Origin: Phaeoceros laevis
Lineage: Eukaryota > Anthocerotophyta > Anthocerotopsida > Notothyladales
DNA: 20,881 nucleotides
Assembly (NCBI GenBank): GCA_049999765.1
Contig: JBNGIQ010004521.1
Span: forward strand, 1 to 20,881
Direction of reading: 5' to 3'
Position numbers and translations under genes: made by a program
Shown here: piece by piece, positions 19,408 to 20,881 of the stretch
Position numbering within the stretch: the first letter of the stretch is position 1
How the letters are laid out: every line of letters begins with the position of its first letter
Notes under the pieces: model-generated
What the model was told of the DNA's origin: nothing
Database searches by the model: none
What the model saw: only the letters and a program-made list of their open reading frames with translations

Positions 19408-20822
19408 CCCCTACAGATGCGTCAGAGACCATCCAAAAGCCCCTCGGTGCTGTTTCGATGATATCAAATCTTGACCACGGCGGGCTACCTTCCGGAATGT
19501 GTTAGCTCCAGATCCGCACATGCTCCCCTGAGCGCCTGCACAGCATTCAAAAGATTCGTAACAGTTTGGAAACCTCAAGCCTCGACATCCACCATCCTAG
19601 AGGCAGCTGTTCAAAGCAAAAATCAGGCACAAAATCTCTGGCAGCGATGTTGCATTCCTGAGAATCCACCGCATTCTACGGATACCCACACTCAATGCCG
19701 CTAGCTGCGCAGCGATCGCAACACCAAGATAGCCCTAAGATCCTCACCAGCTCAGTCGGGCTCATTCAGTACTGAATCTTGCCCAGCGACGAAGAACCAC
19801 TTTCTACGTCCGCAGATTCACGCAATTCCTGCTGTTCCGATCCAGCTCCAGATGCCGGGACCAGGCACCAGTGCAGTCCTGAGACAAACCGAATGGGCCA
19901 GCGGACAGATGGACACGGTCAACCACGGCTACGATGACGGTATGACGACTTCACAAGAAAGCGTGTGAGCCCTGGCCAACCCGCCGAGAAATAGTCGTGC
20001 CGGCAGAAAACCAATCTTGACAGCCGGGGATCCTACCTAGTGCCAGAGTGCCAGACGGGTGACTAAAAGTGCCCGGAAACCTCAGCCGTTCTGTTTCTCA
20101 GGTCGAACCAGATACAGACAATCGTTACGTATCTGCTAGTGCCACCGTTACGCTTTACCGTCCTAGTTGCACGGACCGGCCGTTCCGGCCACGTGCCGTA
20201 GTGCACGCCCGAAACCCTGACTGAACCCTGAACCTCTAGGCCTTTCGTTTGCTGCTTGCGGGACTTCGTTGGACCAACGCCTCGACTTGATGAGATGATG
20301 TGTCATCCCAGCTGGCAGGACTTTTGAAGTTTGAGTTAGTCATACAGTCAGCCCTCGTAAATTTTACCGATAAAATTCGACCCAGTTAAGTTTATGTTTA
20401 TATTTATTGATATTACTAACACATCCTAAGATTCCTAACCCAGTCAGAAGACTCAGAACGGTGGCAAGAAATCGAAGAGCAGACTACAAGTGGCCAGTGT
20501 TGCTTTGGAGTGTGCTTTGGCTCATTTTCCTATCTCCTATCTAGGGTTTTGAGACTATGTCGAAGAGTTGCGGGGTGTTTTCCATGTTAGTAGGTATATG
20601 ACTTTTTTAAGATGGACGTAACCTGAAGGTATATAGTATAAAAACTTGGACCTGTTTTTACCACTTCAAACTTTTTATGAGGTTGCATCTTGACCGGATT
20701 AATGCTACATGAGACAGACATGCATATGAAGAGAATGAACTTCATAAGAAATAATGCGAAACAAAATTACCCCAATTTCTCAATTATCTACATCTTGGAT
20801 TTTCGGGCAAAGTTGTGATGAA
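19408..20822. other. intergenic region: ORP promoter side and AT-rich right end
   Basis: No gene is supported. Upstream of the ORP start lies about 900 bases of mixed-composition DNA, including a G-box CACGTG at 20190-20195 inside a CCGG-rich patch and AAACCCTGA/GAACCCTGAA words (about 20212-20233) that resemble telo-boxes. From about 20330 the composition turns AT-rich, marking a change toward the promoter of the next gene. Confidence 0.4.
20190..20195. promoter_or_regulatory. G-box CACGTG
   Basis: A palindromic CACGTG with flanking cc/cc, 783 bases upstream of the ORP ATG. It is the core bound by plant bZIP and bHLH factors. Which neighbouring gene it serves, if any, is unknown. Confidence 0.3.
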
Positions 20823-20829
20823 TATATAA
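20823..20829 (+). promoter_or_regulatory. TATA box of a gene starting beyond the window
   Basis: TATATAA in an AT-rich setting is followed 20-40 bases later by a CA/TC-rich stretch (tcagtcaccaacatctcaag), the usual look of a plant TATA-type start region and leader. No coding sequence is visible before the window ends, so the gene is inferred. Confidence 0.45.
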
Positions 20830-20881
20830 GGAGAGTTCTTTCAGTCACCAACATCTCAAGTTCTCAACCTAAGGCTGGTTT

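Noticed and set aside
20700-20760. heat-shock element near the right-end TATA box
   Set aside because: GAA and TTC triplets occur, but their spacing does not fit the nGAAnnTTCn pattern.

Overview
The window is nuclear DNA from a green plant (streptophyte). Three things show this: intron-bearing genes with GT-AG junctions and TGCAG-type acceptors, an AT-hook/PPC (AHL) gene of the plant family, and a plant-style Tim13. The species cannot be fixed. The intron style and the ORP architecture would suit a non-flowering lineage, but that is a weak inference. I see no bacterial operons, CRISPR array, tRNA or rRNA gene, or intact transposon.

Layout, left to right. Positions 1-216 hold a 91-bp tandem repeat interrupted by a 10-N assembly gap. 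A single-exon RING-H2/coiled-coil protein lies on the minus strand (345-1118). From 1.1 to 5.8 kb the DNA is gene-poor. It contains a decayed two-exon copy of the neighbouring TIM13 gene (4093-4690, minus) and scattered coding-like scraps. The intact TIM13 gene is at 5785-6455 (minus, two exons, 87 aa), with a short minisatellite just upstream of its start codon. From 6.5 to 9.7 kb I find no gene, only simple repeats and palindromes. A pyrimidine-rich leader (about 9.7-10.5 kb) precedes a five-exon type II AHL DNA-binding protein on the plus strand (10513-12573, 403 aa). The intergenic stretch 12.6-14.0 kb has a TATA box and coding-looking plus-strand fragments of an unrecognised, possibly broken gene. 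A 15-exon oxysterol-binding-protein-related protein (ORP) lies on the minus strand (14174-19407, about 1,054-1,068 aa) with PH domain, coiled coils, an FFAT motif and a lipid-exchange domain. The right end (19.4-20.9 kb) is intergenic and finishes with a plus-strand TATA box that probably belongs to a gene outside the window.

The genes look like ordinary, unrelated eukaryotic neighbours: mitochondrial import, chromatin/transcription, lipid transfer at ER contact sites, and ubiquitin ligation. I see no evidence of a co-operating novel system. The points most worth a second look are the decayed TIM13 duplicate, the 96-bp tandem duplication that doubles a splice donor inside the ORP gene, the canonical-looking FFAT motif, the unexplained coding signal between AHL and ORP, and several places where one missing base would restore a more protein-like frame.
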